A stretch of DNA of 64,000 nucleotides, from contig WTPW01001098.1 of the NCBI GenBank assembly GCA_009809945.1, positions 1-64,000 on the forward strand, written 5' to 3'. The DNA comes from Gigaspora margarita. Taxonomy: Eukaryota > Glomeromycota > Glomeromycetes > Diversisporales > Gigasporaceae. A model generated the notes under the pieces. The model saw nothing but the letters and a program-made list of their open reading frames with translations. It was not told the DNA's origin and did no database searches. Positions 23,727-34,299 of the stretch are shown in pieces. A program made the translations under genes and the position numbers. Within the stretch, counting starts at the first letter, position 1; each line of letters begins with the position of its first letter.

Positions 23727-24367
23727 AGGGAATAGAAATTTGTTGTACCCACGACATGTTGCACCCCGTGATTCGACCAATCAAATCGCCCGATTTTGTA
23801 GACAAAAAATTTTTTTTTTAAAAAACTAAAAATTCTACTAGTAAAATATAAGAATAAATAAGCAATAACTAGATATATAGTGTAAAATTTTGTTATGAAC
23901 AACTTTTTCTAAGTTACAAAGATAGATTATCTTAGTAAAAAACGATATTTTATAAGAAAAAACAAAAATTTCCAAAGTTAGCACATATAGAACTTTTTTT
24001 TTACTAATTTAATCTATATTTATGTTTAAGTATTATATGCAAAATTTTACGCTAAACAACTTTTTCTAAGTCAAAAAGGTAGATTGCTTTAGTAAAAAAA
24101 AAGTTTTATATGTGCTAACTTTTGAAATTTTTGTTTTTTCTTATGAAACGTCTTTTTTTACTAAGACAATCTATCGTTGTAACTTAGAAAAAGTTGTTCA
24201 GAATAAAATTTTACGTTATATAGCGTGCTATTTTATATATATTTTACACTTTATTAAGTAAAAACTTTAATTTTTAAAAAAAAATTTTTTTGTCTACAAA
24301 ATCGAGCGATTTGATTGGTCGAATCAGGGGTGCGACATGTCGCGGGTGCGACAAAATTATATTCCCT
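23727..24367. mobile_element. 641-bp element with ~95-bp inverted ends
   Basis: The ends AGGGAATAGAAATTTGT and, inverted, ACAAAATTATATTCCCT are followed by a long conserved inner arm (gattcgaccaatcaaatcg) on both sides. It is flanked by ATTATAA (23720-23726 and 24368-24374). The middle repeats aactttttctaag and its complement. No coding capacity is visible. The superfamily is uncertain because a 7-bp duplication in an AT-rich site is weak evidence. Confidence 0.65.
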
Positions 24368-24483
24368 ATTATAAATAGCTAAAGACTATTTTATTAAAAA
24401 AACTCAAGTTGATGAAGAAGCAAGTCTTTTTTAATTCATAGATATGTAATAACAAATACCAACTTGGAATAGCAAAGCTAGTA

Positions 24484-24514
24484 TCTAGACCCAAAGGGTC
24501 ATTGCTTTACAATA
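24484..24514 (+). repeat. Double-hairpin mini-element copy 1
   Basis: Reads tctagacccaaagggtcatt followed by gctttacaataaa. The CCC-AAA-GGG hairpin is present; the second hairpin carries one substitution (tac for tgc). In one plus-strand frame it reads SRPKGSLLYN. It is downstream of the integrase relic, in sequence of unclear coding status. Confidence 0.6.
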
Positions 24515-24605
24515 AAACACATATTGCATATATATTAATTCATAAGCACCCACTAAGGAGGTAATTCAGTATTAGAATAAATAATTTGAAGCTTTTCTAA
24601 TACAA

Positions 24606-25296
24606 AAGATCACTTTGGTCCATTGTCTTTATTATCTTCTAGCCAATATAAAATGGATTTATTTTTTTGTACCAAAGCTTTATAAATATAATAAATCTGT
24701 AGAGACCAGTTGCAATTGGTTGATCTTCTAATCTTACCTTCCAATTCACTAGGTTCAAGTAAATATCTAACCAAAGTATTATAAGCTAATTTAGATTCAT
24801 TAAACCTTATAAAACCATTGTATAATTTATTGCAAAGCAATAATCCTCTGGATCTAGAAGATGATAAAATAATCTTTTTCATTTTTATAGCTTTAGCAGG
24901 AGCTATACTAATTAATCTAGTTACCAAATTATTAAAATTATTAATAATTATATAAAGATTTTTAACCCAAGCTTTTGATCTTTTAAATATAGATAATAAT
25001 AAATCAGAAGATCCTGTAATCAAACCAATTTTTTAGCTAAAGTACAGTTAAATCTTTTAACAATAGCCTGACTTCTATAAGACATACCAATCTTAATTTT
25101 AATATTATATTTATTTATTAATTCTTTATAATTAGATTTAAATTCAGGATCTGGATTGACCATTAATAATTTAAACCAAATAAGAGGCATTTAGAGTTTT
25201 CATAAACTTTTTTAAAGGCTTTAGCTACATTACTAGATATCTTATCTGTTAAAAGAACTGCTTACTTAAATCTCAAAGCAACGTTAACTATATACT
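24606..25296 (-). pseudogene. Integrase core and C-terminal relic (Ty3-like)
   Basis: On the minus strand the sequence reads through an integrase core: VNVALRFK, LTDKISSNVAKAF, then VNPDPEFKS (second catalytic Asp block) and AIVKRFNCTL, where the expected catalytic Glu is Lys. It continues into an intact 137-codon frame ending LEDNKDNGPK with the conserved TRLISIAPAKAIKM and VRYLLEPSELEG. Several stops and a frame change interrupt the core. The N-terminal parts of what seems the same gene lie at 29662-29747 and 30057-30260. An in-frame SRSRGLLLCN insert is at 24827-24859. Confidence 0.7.
24827..24859 (-). repeat. Double-hairpin mini-element copy 2, in frame in integrase
   Basis: On the minus strand the element reads in frame SRSRGLLLCN within the integrase C-terminal frame, between KMKKIILSS and the LYNGF segment. 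The ATTGC-TTT-GCAAT hairpin is intact. It is the clearest case of the element sitting inside a conserved coding sequence without breaking the frame. Confidence 0.7.
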
Positions 25297-25379
25297 AGGA
25301 ACCGGGAACCGGTATGAGTCTGGAGCGTTAAAATTTATAATTTATATTGTAAAATTAAAACTAAAATTTAAATTATTTT

Positions 25380-25611
25380 ATTAGTTTTTTTTAATTTTAA
25401 TTTTTTTTATTTTTTATTTTTTTTTATTTATTTTTTTTATTTTTTATTTTTTTTTATTTTTAATTTTTTTTATTTTTTATTTTTTATTTATTTTTATTTA
25501 TTTTTATTTTCAATTTTTTTATTTATTTTATTTTTTATTTTATTTTTTATTTTTTATTTTTTTTATTTATTTTTTTTATATTTTTTATTTATTTTATTTT
25601 ATTTTTTTTTT
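25380..25611. repeat. (TTTTTATTTTTTA)n tract at gap edge
   Basis: An almost pure T/A low-complexity run directly borders the assembly gap; a similar run resumes at 26108. The gap is probably unresolved copies of the same tract. Confidence 0.8.
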
Positions 25612-26107
25612 NNNNNNNNNNNNNNNNNNNNNNNNNNNNNNNNNNNNNNNNNNNNNNNNNNNNNNNNNNNNNNNNNNNNNNNNNNNNNNNNNNNNNNNNN
25701 NNNNNNNNNNNNNNNNNNNNNNNNNNNNNNNNNNNNNNNNNNNNNNNNNNNNNNNNNNNNNNNNNNNNNNNNNNNNNNNNNNNNNNNNNNNNNNNNNNNN
25801 NNNNNNNNNNNNNNNNNNNNNNNNNNNNNNNNNNNNNNNNNNNNNNNNNNNNNNNNNNNNNNNNNNNNNNNNNNNNNNNNNNNNNNNNNNNNNNNNNNNN
25901 NNNNNNNNNNNNNNNNNNNNNNNNNNNNNNNNNNNNNNNNNNNNNNNNNNNNNNNNNNNNNNNNNNNNNNNNNNNNNNNNNNNNNNNNNNNNNNNNNNNN
26001 NNNNNNNNNNNNNNNNNNNNNNNNNNNNNNNNNNNNNNNNNNNNNNNNNNNNNNNNNNNNNNNNNNNNNNNNNNNNNNNNNNNNNNNNNNNNNNNNNNNN
26101 NNNNNNN
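25612..26107. other. Assembly gap (496 N)
   Basis: A run of N bordered by T-rich low-complexity sequence on both sides. Confidence 0.99.
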
Positions 26108-26429
26108 TTTTTTTTTATTTTTATTTTTTTATTTTATTTTTTTTTATTTATAAATTAATAACAAAATTATTATTATTATTATTTATTTTATATAATTTTA
26201 TAACGAAATTATTATGATAGTATTATTTTTTTTTAACAATTTTTTTTATTTTTTTTGTTAATTAATTTTTTTAAATTTCATGGGGGGTTTTTTTTTTAAT
26301 TTATTAAATTTATTGTTATTTTTTTTTATTTAATTTAACTTATCAGGGGGTTTTAATTTATTTAATTTATCGGGCTTTTTTAATTTAATTTAATTGGTTT
26401 TTTTTATTAATTTAATTTATTTTTTTTTA

Positions 26430-27275
26430 GAACTAAGAAAATGGAATGGGCACGACAAGAAAAGGGGACGAACAATACAAGAAGAAAAACGGGACGAGAA
26501 AAAGAAGAACGGTAATTGCAAAAAAATGGAACAAGAACGAGGAAATCGACAAAGATGGCGAAAAAGGCGAAACTAAAGAATAATGCGAAGATGTACCGAG
26601 GCAGAGACACGTTGATATAAGGTTGAACACGAACAAAAAATGACTCGACCAAGAACAAAAAAAAACCTACCAGCAAGAAATGATGAAGCATTCACAGAAG
26701 AACACGACAAAGAAAAAACCCACTAAAAACGGTGAACTTACCCCCGAAAAATGGCGAATTTACTGAAAGAAGCGCTGAAAACCGACGAAGGACTCTGAAC
26801 GAATGCACTGAAAAATGACAAAGATTAACACCAAGAAATAACGAATTTACTAGAAGAACCCACAAAAAAAACGATGAAGAGCCTTGAACAAATCTACTGA
26901 AAACGACGAAGAAAATACAACAAATACGAAATAACTTAATGGAAAAAACCTACTGAATCACCAAAGTAACGGGAAATCCACGTGATACAAAGATTAACAA
27001 CAAGAAATAACGAGTTTACTGGAAGAACCCACAAAAAATAATGAAAAGCCCTGAACGAACCCACCAAAAATGACGAAGAGCCCACAAAAAATGAGAAAAA
27101 CGACGAAGAAAATACACGAAATACAAAAGAACTTAATGGAAAAAAACCTACCGAATCACCAAAGTAACGAGAAATCCACTCGACTTCAAGACAGTTCTGA
27201 GGCTCCAACTACGGCTCTAACTACGGCTCCAACTACGGCTCCAAATGACGGCTCCAGCGACAACTTTAGCGATGG
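26430..27275. repeat. A-rich tandem arrays and GGCTCCAACTAC minisatellite
   Basis: From 26780 to 27190 a unit of roughly 170-205 bp repeats: the anchor acctactgaatcaccaaagt at 26949 recurs as acctaccgaatcaccaaagt near 27147, and agattaacaccaagaaataa also recurs. It runs into a 15-bp minisatellite ggctccaactacggc at 27192-27270. Small open frames here follow the repeat period and have no conserved look, so I do not call a gene. Confidence 0.6.
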
Positions 27276-28174
27276 CTCTTAAAAAATAAAAAAAAATTAT
27301 TTATAAGTTAGTACTGTAATACAGTAATAAACTGTATATATATATATATATATATAAAATACTGTGCTACGTTCATCTGTTCCAATCGTATTACGTTCGT
27401 TCTAAAGAAAAGAATATAGGAATGTTAGTACTGGAATAAACTGTAATATAAAAAATAAAAAAAAATTAACTGTGCTATGTCTGTACATTCCGTTCTGTTC
27501 GTTCTAAAAAAAGAATATTAGTACTGTAATAAAAAAAAAAGAAAGAAAAAAAAATAACTACTGTGCTATGTCTATTATTGTTCGGCTCCAGCAACAGCTT
27601 CTAAAAAATAAAAAGAAAGATATGAAAAAAAAAATAAAAAAATAAAATTGCAAAGATCTTATCGTCGCTGTAATTTTTTAGTATAGTACTGTATTTAGTA
27701 TAGTACTGTATAAAAAGCGCGTAAAACTTCTGTAGTTGTTGTACAACTGTGCAAATATAGGTACGCGGCATTACATCCAGAAAATGCAACAACTACATTT
27801 TTGATATTTTTATTAAAAATGTATCAAAAACATAGTTATAGTCATCAAAGGGCGTAAAAATATGAGTCTGTCGCTACGCTCTAGACAATTAGGGTTCCGA
27901 AGTTTGATCCGGGTTTGATTTGAGTTTGATCAAACCCCAAATCAAACCAAACTCAAACTATAAATTTTATAAAGTTTGAAATCAAACCAAACTCAAATAA
28001 AAAATAATCAAACTCAAACCAAATCCAAATTTCATTCAAAGTTTGATTTGAGTTTGATTTGAAGTTTGCAAACTAGTTTGAGTTTGAATAATATAAATAT
28101 ATTTTTAAATTTTAAACAAGTTTCTTAATTCTTACTTTATATTTAAGTAAACTTGTTTAAAATATAAAAATATA

Positions 28175-28722
28175 CCATATGTTTCCAAAAATAAGCTACC
28201 TTTTTTGGACGATTTTGGATACTAAAAATCTGGGATATTTTTAGATATAATCAATTTTTGGTCAGTCGCCAATAGTTGTTACATAGTAAAGTCTAAATTT
28301 TACTATGTAAATTAATTATTAGCGCTTATGTAGACTTNTTTGGAAGACTCAACTACACATATGCTAAAAGTTTCATCAAAATATGAGTACTTTTTATTAT
28401 TTGACTTTTAATTTTTACGTTCAANGAATATATTTTGTTAATAAAATTTTAAACTCTTCGTTGAATGTAAAAATTAAAAACCAATTAATAAAAAGTTCTC
28501 CAATTTTGTTGTAAATTTCAGAGAATACGTATTTTGATATTCTAAATAAGTTTACTTAAGCGACTTTAATCGATTTACTTAGTAAAGTTTGGACTTTACT
28601 ATATAGCAACTTTCATTAATCGTGGGTAGCTTATTTTCGTATCAAAGATATTTTTGAGTTTTTTGACCAATAGAAGGGGTAGTTTATTTTTAGGAAGTAG
28701 CTTATTTTTTGGCAATATACAG
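28175..28722. mobile_element. TA-inserting foldback element, AAATAAGCTACC, copy A
   Basis: 548 bp between TA dinucleotides. It starts CCATATGTTTCCAAAAATAA and ends tattttttggcaatatacag. The inner motifs tagtaaagtctaaattttac, taagtaaacttgtttgg and aaattttacttac-type complements are arranged palindromically. Noncoding, and a direct neighbour of copy B. Confidence 0.65.
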
Positions 28723-28733
28723 TATTTATATTA

Positions 28734-29461
28734 CTGTATGCTTCTGAAAATAAGCTACCTTTTTTGGACGATTTTGGATGCAAAAAATCTGGGGTTGCTT
28801 ATTTTTGGATAAAATCGATTTTTGGTCAATTGCTACTAGTAGCTACATAGTTAAGTCTAAATTCTACTATATACAGTCAACTCCCGCAATAGTCACAGGC
28901 TAAAATCAGGCATTTTATGTACCTATTGTGAAATTGTGACTAAATCGAGCAAGAATTCATATATAGTGTATATGATTAGGTAAAAAATTATGGTGACTAT
29001 AGTGAGCTTGTGACAAATATGGGTGTGACTATTGCGGGAGTTGACTGTAGATCCATTATTTGCGTTTAAGTAAACTTATTTGGAAGACAAAACTACATCT
29101 ATCCTGAAAGTTTTATCAAAATATGAGTACTTTTTATTATTTGACTTTTAATTTTTACGTTCAACGAATATATTTTGTTATTAAAATTTTAATCTCTTCG
29201 TTGAATGTAAATATTAAATTCCAATTAATAAAAATTTCTTCAATTTCATTGTAAATTTTAGAATATATGTATTTTGATCTGCTGAATAAGTTTACTTAAG
29301 CGACGTTAATCGATTTGCTTAGTAAAATTTGAACTTTACTATATAGGAACTTTTATCGATCATGTTAGCTTATTTTTGGGTCAAAGTCGTTTTTGTATTT
29401 CTTGACCAAAAGAGAGAGGGTAGTTTATTTTTGGAGGTAGCTTATTTTTGGCAATATACAG
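28734..29461. mobile_element. TA-inserting foldback element, copy B
   Basis: 728 bp including a nested 174-bp element; 552 bp without it, matching copy A. It starts CTGTATGCTTCTGAAAATAA and ends ggcaatatacag, flanked by TA. Highly similar to copy A along its length. Confidence 0.7.
28874..29047. mobile_element. Nested TA element, CAGTCAACTCCCGCAATAG ends
   Basis: A 174-bp element with about 26-bp nearly perfect inverted ends (CAGTCAACTCCCGCAATAGT and inverse), flanked by TA and interrupting copy B where copy A has the uninterrupted site. It resembles Tc1/mariner/pogo-type MITEs. Older relatives are at 59525-59709, 59852-60034 and from 62092. Confidence 0.85.
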
Positions 29462-29661
29462 TATTCAAACTCAAACTAGTTTGCAAACTTCAAACTCAAA
29501 CCCAAATCAAACTCAAATTTAATTAATAAGATTGCTTCAAATCAAATTCAAATATTTTTTTTAATGCCAGTTTGAGTTTGGGTTTGATTTGAAATCAAAT
29601 CAAACTCAAACTTGGCCTAAAGTTTGATTTGATCCGGGTTTGTAGGAACCCTACAGACAAT

Positions 29662-29747
29662 AAACAATATTTATATATTTTGTTATTAATTATATCATAA
29701 GGTATATAAAGAAGATCTGCTTGGTAGTATTTATTAGCAACTTGTAT
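29662..29747 (-). pseudogene. Integrase fragment with first catalytic Asp
   Basis: Minus-strand reading gives ANKYYQADLLYIPYD and KYCLL; the QADLLY block corresponds to the first catalytic aspartate of this integrase type. It is bounded by two hAT-like insertions (27890-29653 and 29748-30048), which explains why the gene is in pieces. Confidence 0.6.
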
Positions 29748-30048
29748 CAGAGATAGCAAATGACAATATCACTTAAAATTTTCGTGACAAATAACAAATT
29801 AGTGACAAATGACATATGTCATTTGTTATTTTTGTCATTTAAAATAACATATTAAAACTTCAGATGTTTTAGAATTTAACCAATCCTAAACTGCCCGAAG
29901 TGACACAAAACCTTAATGATCGCAAGATCTTTGCTTTTTTAAATATAACCTATTTTTGTCATTTGTCATTTACCTTTTAAATGACAAAGTGACAAATGAC
30001 AATGTCACAATGTCATTTATGTCATTTAAAAGTCATTTGCCAACTCTG
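29748..30048. mobile_element. hAT-like MITE with ATTTGTCATTTG words
   Basis: 301 bp with ends CAGAGATAGCAAATGAC and, inverted, GTCATTTGCCAACTCTG, and a perfect 8-bp duplication ACTTGTAT (29740-29747, 30049-30056). The subterminal words are aaatgacaaatgac and complement. Inserted in the integrase relic. Noncoding. Confidence 0.88.
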
Positions 30049-30056
30049 ACTTGTAT

Positions 30057-30260
30057 ACTATTAAATGAAGCTTGAGGAATAAATCTTAGTTAAGGTTTAT
30101 GAATTTGATAAAAGCTTGTTTCTTAAGCCAATTATATACTTTATTCTCGACAAAGTTGAGCCTAGCTTTTAGAAAATCTTCATATAGTTTTTTTTATAGT
30201 TCTCTGATACCCAACAGGATAATAGTAAATTTTTTTGCAAAGCAATAGATATATCTAGTT
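30057..30260 (-). pseudogene. Integrase N-terminal relic
   Basis: Minus-strand reading gives VGYQRTIKK, then DFLKARLNFVENKVYNWLKK; after one frame shift it gives YQIHKP and RFIPQASFN. These precede the QADLLY block at 29662-29747, as expected for an integrase zinc-binding/linker region. A degenerate double-hairpin mini-element lies at 30235-30258. Confidence 0.55.
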
Positions 30261-30349
30261 CACAAGCTTTTTTAGAATCTATTTGAGTTATAGGAATAGA
30301 CAACATTTTTTTTTAGTTTTTTTCACAAGCTCAAAAAACAATATATAGT

Positions 30350-31620
30350 AATTATATAGTTTTCAAAAAAAATAATTATCTTATTGGCTAGCTTCAATCA
30401 AGAATTGCAAGAAAATAGAAATAGTAAAAGAATCAAACAATTTAAAGGTGCTTTATTAGCAATACAAGACCAAGTTTGTAAATTACAACAGGATCTTGTC
30501 TCAAAATAGGCTTATATTATTACCTTGAAAAAGAAATCTTAATTTATGATGAGAAACTAGACAGAACCCTGAGCTATATATAGATAAGTGACAATTTGCT
30601 TTTGCTTATTTTTACCTATTTTTTTGTAGATCTTTTCTATATTTAGTAATATTAATGCTTATTTTTGACTGTTTTTCTATAGATCTTTTCTATTTTTAGA
30701 TATAACAACTTTTTAAAATTGTTAGCTGTTCATAAATTGCTTGAGGTCTTAACTAGACCATTGAGATTAGAAATTTCTAATCTTATAAAATAGTTAGATA
30801 ATGTATTTAAAGAATTAAAAAAGCAAAAAAATTATATAGATTATTTAGAAAAAAAAGTTAGTATTTTTTTAGAATAAAATAGACAAACTTAATGAAAAAT
30901 TCTTGTTTTGTATAAAAATTCCAATAATACTATAGGTTTAAAAAACTATAGCTTTACTACAGATATAGTACAACAACTAGAATTACTCTAATTATCTCTA
31001 CTTGAAAATCAAGCTACAATCCAGAATTATAGAATTTAACAAGAGATTGATAATATTAGATGATATTTTCAAAGCTTAACCACAAAAGCACCTACAATAA
31101 ATAGTATTGTAGATTATTTTAATATAATTTCTGAAGCAAGAAATAGGTATAAAAGGTTGGTACTAGATATATATCTATGGGCAAATACTCATACAATTAA
31201 TGCAATAAATCAAGTAGTGAATTTGCAAACCTAGTTAGCTATACTTTAAAATAATTATAATTCTCTTTAACAGAACTTAACCTATAAGCAACAAAAATGA
31301 TATAATACTGAGATAGATTTAAATTTAATGACTATAGCTTATAATAATGAAGCAAAAAAATACCATTACTAGTGGTTTTTATATTGTAATAAAAATAGAT
31401 GGGTAAGTGAGTTAATTCAAGAAAAATTTGTATTGAGATTAAAAAATAAACAAACTCAATACCAATTACAAAAATGGAAAAATAAATATAAAACTATAAA
31501 AAATAATATATTGCTTGCTAATAGTTAGCTTAATCTCAAGTGGAGTAAATAAAAAACAAGAACCTGAAATTATGAGCAATTAATTTTTAATTTAAATTAA
31601 CAAATTATATTAATACAAAA
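30350..31620 (+). pseudogene. gag-like coiled-coil relic of a retroelement
   Basis: Coding-like sequence with many stops. Readable segments include SFNQELQENRNSKRIKQF, AIQDQVCKLQQDL and, near 31460, NKQTQYQLQKWKNKYKTIKN. These Gln/Asn/Lys-rich coiled-coil stretches resemble the N-terminal part of the gag proteins of Rhizophagus-type Ty3-like elements. It is oriented opposite to the integrase relic at 24.6-30.3 kb, so at least two elements meet near 30.3 kb. Confidence 0.45.
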
Positions 31621-31989
31621 TAATAATACTGTATTATCGTGAAATAATGGTCATGGGCATTATTTTGAAAATTGAATATCCTAAAAATAGCATACTTGGT
31701 TTCAAAATAATGCTCATGTGCATCCTGAAATAGCGAACACTATATATAGAATACTATTTAATCGAATGCATAACAAAGAATCAATGAATACTTTATATTT
31801 ATTCTTTTTAGCTTTAATTGCTTCAAGAATAACTATTATTAAATATTCAATTAGTGCTATCCTTATTCTAGCAGGATAATAAATTGTTACAGCTATTCTT
31901 TTTGATTTAATACTGGAATATAATTTTTGATAATAAATGAATATTTTATGCATATCCTTTTTAAAGTTAGAACTATAATGGCCTTAGAG

Positions 31990-32270
31990 CAGTGTTGTAC
32001 ATGGGACAGTTGGGACATAAGCTAGGACATTTTGGAACATTTTGGGGCAATTTTTTAAATTGAAATTACTTAAAATTTTATTAAGATAATCTAATTTAAT
32101 TTTTTCAGAAATGTGTTCAGCACCTAGAAAAATATATAATCATGTATTTTTTAAAATTAATTTATTAATTATTAAGACTTGGGACATAGTTGGGACACTT
32201 GGGACGCTGGGATGTTGGGACGTTGGGACATGCCAAAAAAAGGCTGGAACAGCGAAAATGTACAATACTG
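31990..32270. mobile_element. hAT-like MITE, CAGTGTTGTACAT ends, copy 1
   Basis: 281 bp, ends CAGTGTTGTACAT and ATGTACAATACTG, perfect 8-bp duplication CCTTAGAG (31982-31989, 32271-32278). The subterminal words are ttgggacattttggg-like. The centre has atgtgttcagcacct. A second copy of identical length is at 47160-47440 with different subterminal words. The 67-codon frame inside it is not a gene. Confidence 0.9.
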
Positions 32271-32778
32271 CCTTAGAGTGCTATATAATAATAACAAAAA
32301 ACAAAGAAAAATAAGATCATAAATCTACAGATGATACCTGATTATAATCTGGCTCTTATCCATCCTGCCCTTTCTCTTCATTCATTGTACCTAGCGCTCT
32401 GCCTGTTGTCATGAGTGACGAGTTGAATGCGCCATACCATAGCAATACTTTATATATATGCAAGTTTTAAAAATAAATAATTCGCTTTTTACTATCGCTA
32501 TATAGAAGTTCAATAATAGGTTAATTGTTCCTATATATATATATATATATATATTAGGTTTAGATTTTTAGCGCTAGTACAGGATAAAAGTTGGGTTACC
32601 TCAAAATAGCACACATGCGCGCACTCAAAATAGCATGCAGATGATCGAATCACTGCACAGATACATATTATTTCGCAGTAATATAGTATAGCAAACATAA
32701 CAACCTTACAAGATATTATATCTTCATTATCCTATTGATTGCTCAAATTTACTAATATATATAGGTTAGGAACCTTCT

Positions 32779-33100
32779 AATAAATATTATAATAAAATAG
32801 TACAAGTATTTGCATATGGAGATGTATTAACAGTTGCTGGATTTAATAATACTATGAAAGCTAAAATTTTAAAATCTAAAATGTCTGATAAATATATACC
32901 TATTCTAATCCAATATCCTGCAGGTACAAATATTGATTCTCCAACCTAATTTTTAGCTTGGTTATAGTATAAATATTATAAAGAAACAATAGGATTACAT
33001 AATGCCTCTTTATTTATATTAATACAAAAAAATTTAATTCTACTAATATTCTTCAAACCTATGAAAACAGAATTTGTCTTTTATTGTTACAGATACTAAA
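32779..33100 (+). pseudogene. gag capsid-like relic, part 1
   Basis: Plus-strand reading gives FAYGDVLTVAGFNNTMKAKI, LKSKMSDKYIP and IQYPAGTNIDSPT, then AWL, with stops where Gln or Arg/Trp would be expected. It continues after the insertion at 33104-33633 and again after 33793-35875, so the gag frame was intact-length before those insertions. It resembles capsid segments of gag in AMF Ty3-like elements. Confidence 0.6.
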
Positions 33101-33103
33101 TAA

Positions 33104-33633
33104 GGAAGCATTCATAAATAACATTATGTACCCCTACATAGTAGCTCTTGACCCCCTCTAGACTATATAAAAAAAATTTTAAAAATCCGTATGTTTATAT
33201 ATATAATTTACAAAATCTTGGATATATTATGACCTAGTGATCCAATTTGGATTATTTTGGTACCGTTCGATTCGTCTATATGAGACGAATCCAATGGTAC
33301 CAAAATCATTTTATTTGGATCACTGGACCACGTTTTATTAACGAAATACTATTGATTTTATAGTAATTTTATAAGAAAACATAATAACCAATAGTATTTT
33401 GTTAATAAAACGTGATCCAGTAATCCAAATCAAATGATTTTGGTACCATTCGAATCCTCTCCTCGAGACGATTCGAATGGTACTAAAATCATCCAATTTG
33501 GACTACTGGATCAAGGTTTAGACAAATTTTTATAAAAAAATTACGTTATATTTTTTTGACCCCCTACTAATTGAAAAATTATTATATTTTGGGGGCCCCC
33601 TTCTCAAATATAACATTATTTATGGATGCCCCC
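33104..33633. mobile_element. PIF/Harbinger-like element with two hairpin modules
   Basis: 530 bp flanked by TAA (33101-33103, 33634-33636), ends GGAAGCATTCATAAATAA and inverse TTATTTATGGATGCCCCC. A 3-bp TAA/TTA target and G-rich termini fit PIF/Harbinger. Inside, two ~105-bp hairpins (33230-33335, 33405-33515) each read gtgatccaatttgga-like, ttttggtaccattcgaatc, and the complement. The same module is found at 2430-2560. It splits the gag relic. Confidence 0.75.
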
Positions 33634-33784
33634 TAATAACCAGGATGCATTGGCTATATTATGGACTTATTTATCTAATGAATTATTTACAAGAGTAAAA
33701 ATAACAAATCCAGCAGATATAAATGCTTTCTTTATAGCTATTAAAGACATATAGCTTGAGCGAAAACCTTCTACCTTTACATAT
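33634..33784 (+). pseudogene. gag capsid-like relic, part 2
   Basis: Reads NQDALAILWTYLSNELFTRV, KITNPADINAFFIAIKDI, then a TAG where Trp is expected, then LERKPSTFTYNEV. The reading joins directly to NSNLSVSIILSNSIPSENL after the hAT-like insertion ending at 35875. Confidence 0.65.
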
Positions 33785-34033
33785 AATGAAGTTAGGGCTC
33801 CGACGGACCTGAACTGAGGCCGGACTTTAGGCAAGTCCGAGTCCGGTTCAAAATTCGAACCGGACTCAGACTCGAACTATTTTAAAACTCGGTTCAGTCC
33901 GGGTTCGAATATCAAACTTTTGGCTTGGTTCGGGTCCAATTTGAGTCTGGTCCGAAAGTTTGAGTCCGGTCTGAAAGTCCGAAACTGGTTGAGCAATACC
34001 GTAATAAGCCGATCAAGAAAATTGAAAATCAAT

Positions 34034-34068
<35 letters not shown>

Positions 34069-34299
34069 TATTATTTTATTTTATTATTATTGCTTAATCA
34101 TATAACTTTATTTACAGTATGAAGAAAAACATATGGGGATTCCGTTCGCTACCATTTTATCAGCTCTATAATACATAGTAGAATAACTAGATCCTAAATA
34201 TTTTCAACCAAATTAACCATATGCTTTTATGCAAATTACACTAAGAAACAAACTATTCTATCCTAAGAATGCCAAGAAAANATCTCATAGCCGCAAAGA

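Larger units (their letters stand above)
25290..27881. mobile_element. Low-complexity element inserted in integrase relic
   Basis: The left edge ggaaccgggaaccggtatga followed by gtctggagcgttaaaattt recurs at 63178-63215, so it is a repeat-family boundary. The interior comprises a T/A tract, an assembly gap, a purine-rich array and a coding-like minisatellite, then a second occurrence of tatgagtctg near 27861. The termini are not resolved. The insertion separates the integrase core (below 25290) from its N-terminal pieces (above 29662). Confidence 0.4.
27890..29653. mobile_element. hAT-like element, AAACTCAAACC words, host to nested elements
   Basis: Ends TAGGGTTCC and GGAACCCTA, with the 8-bp duplication TAGACAAT/CAGACAAT (27882-27889, 29654-29661; one mismatch). 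The subterminal 200 bp on each side are dense variants of TTTGATTTGAGTTTGAT and complement. The centre holds two complete TA-inserting foldback elements (28175-28722, 28734-29461), the second containing a third (28874-29047). Without these the element would be about 490 bp. It lies in the integrase relic. Confidence 0.75.

Noticed and set aside
26394..26691. Overlapping 60-94-codon open frames on both strands
   Set aside because: The sequence is purine-rich low-complexity array; frames on both strands arise from composition and lack any protein-like conservation.
32111..32314. 67-codon plus-strand frame
   Set aside because: It lies inside the 281-bp hAT-like MITE and crosses its right end and TSD.
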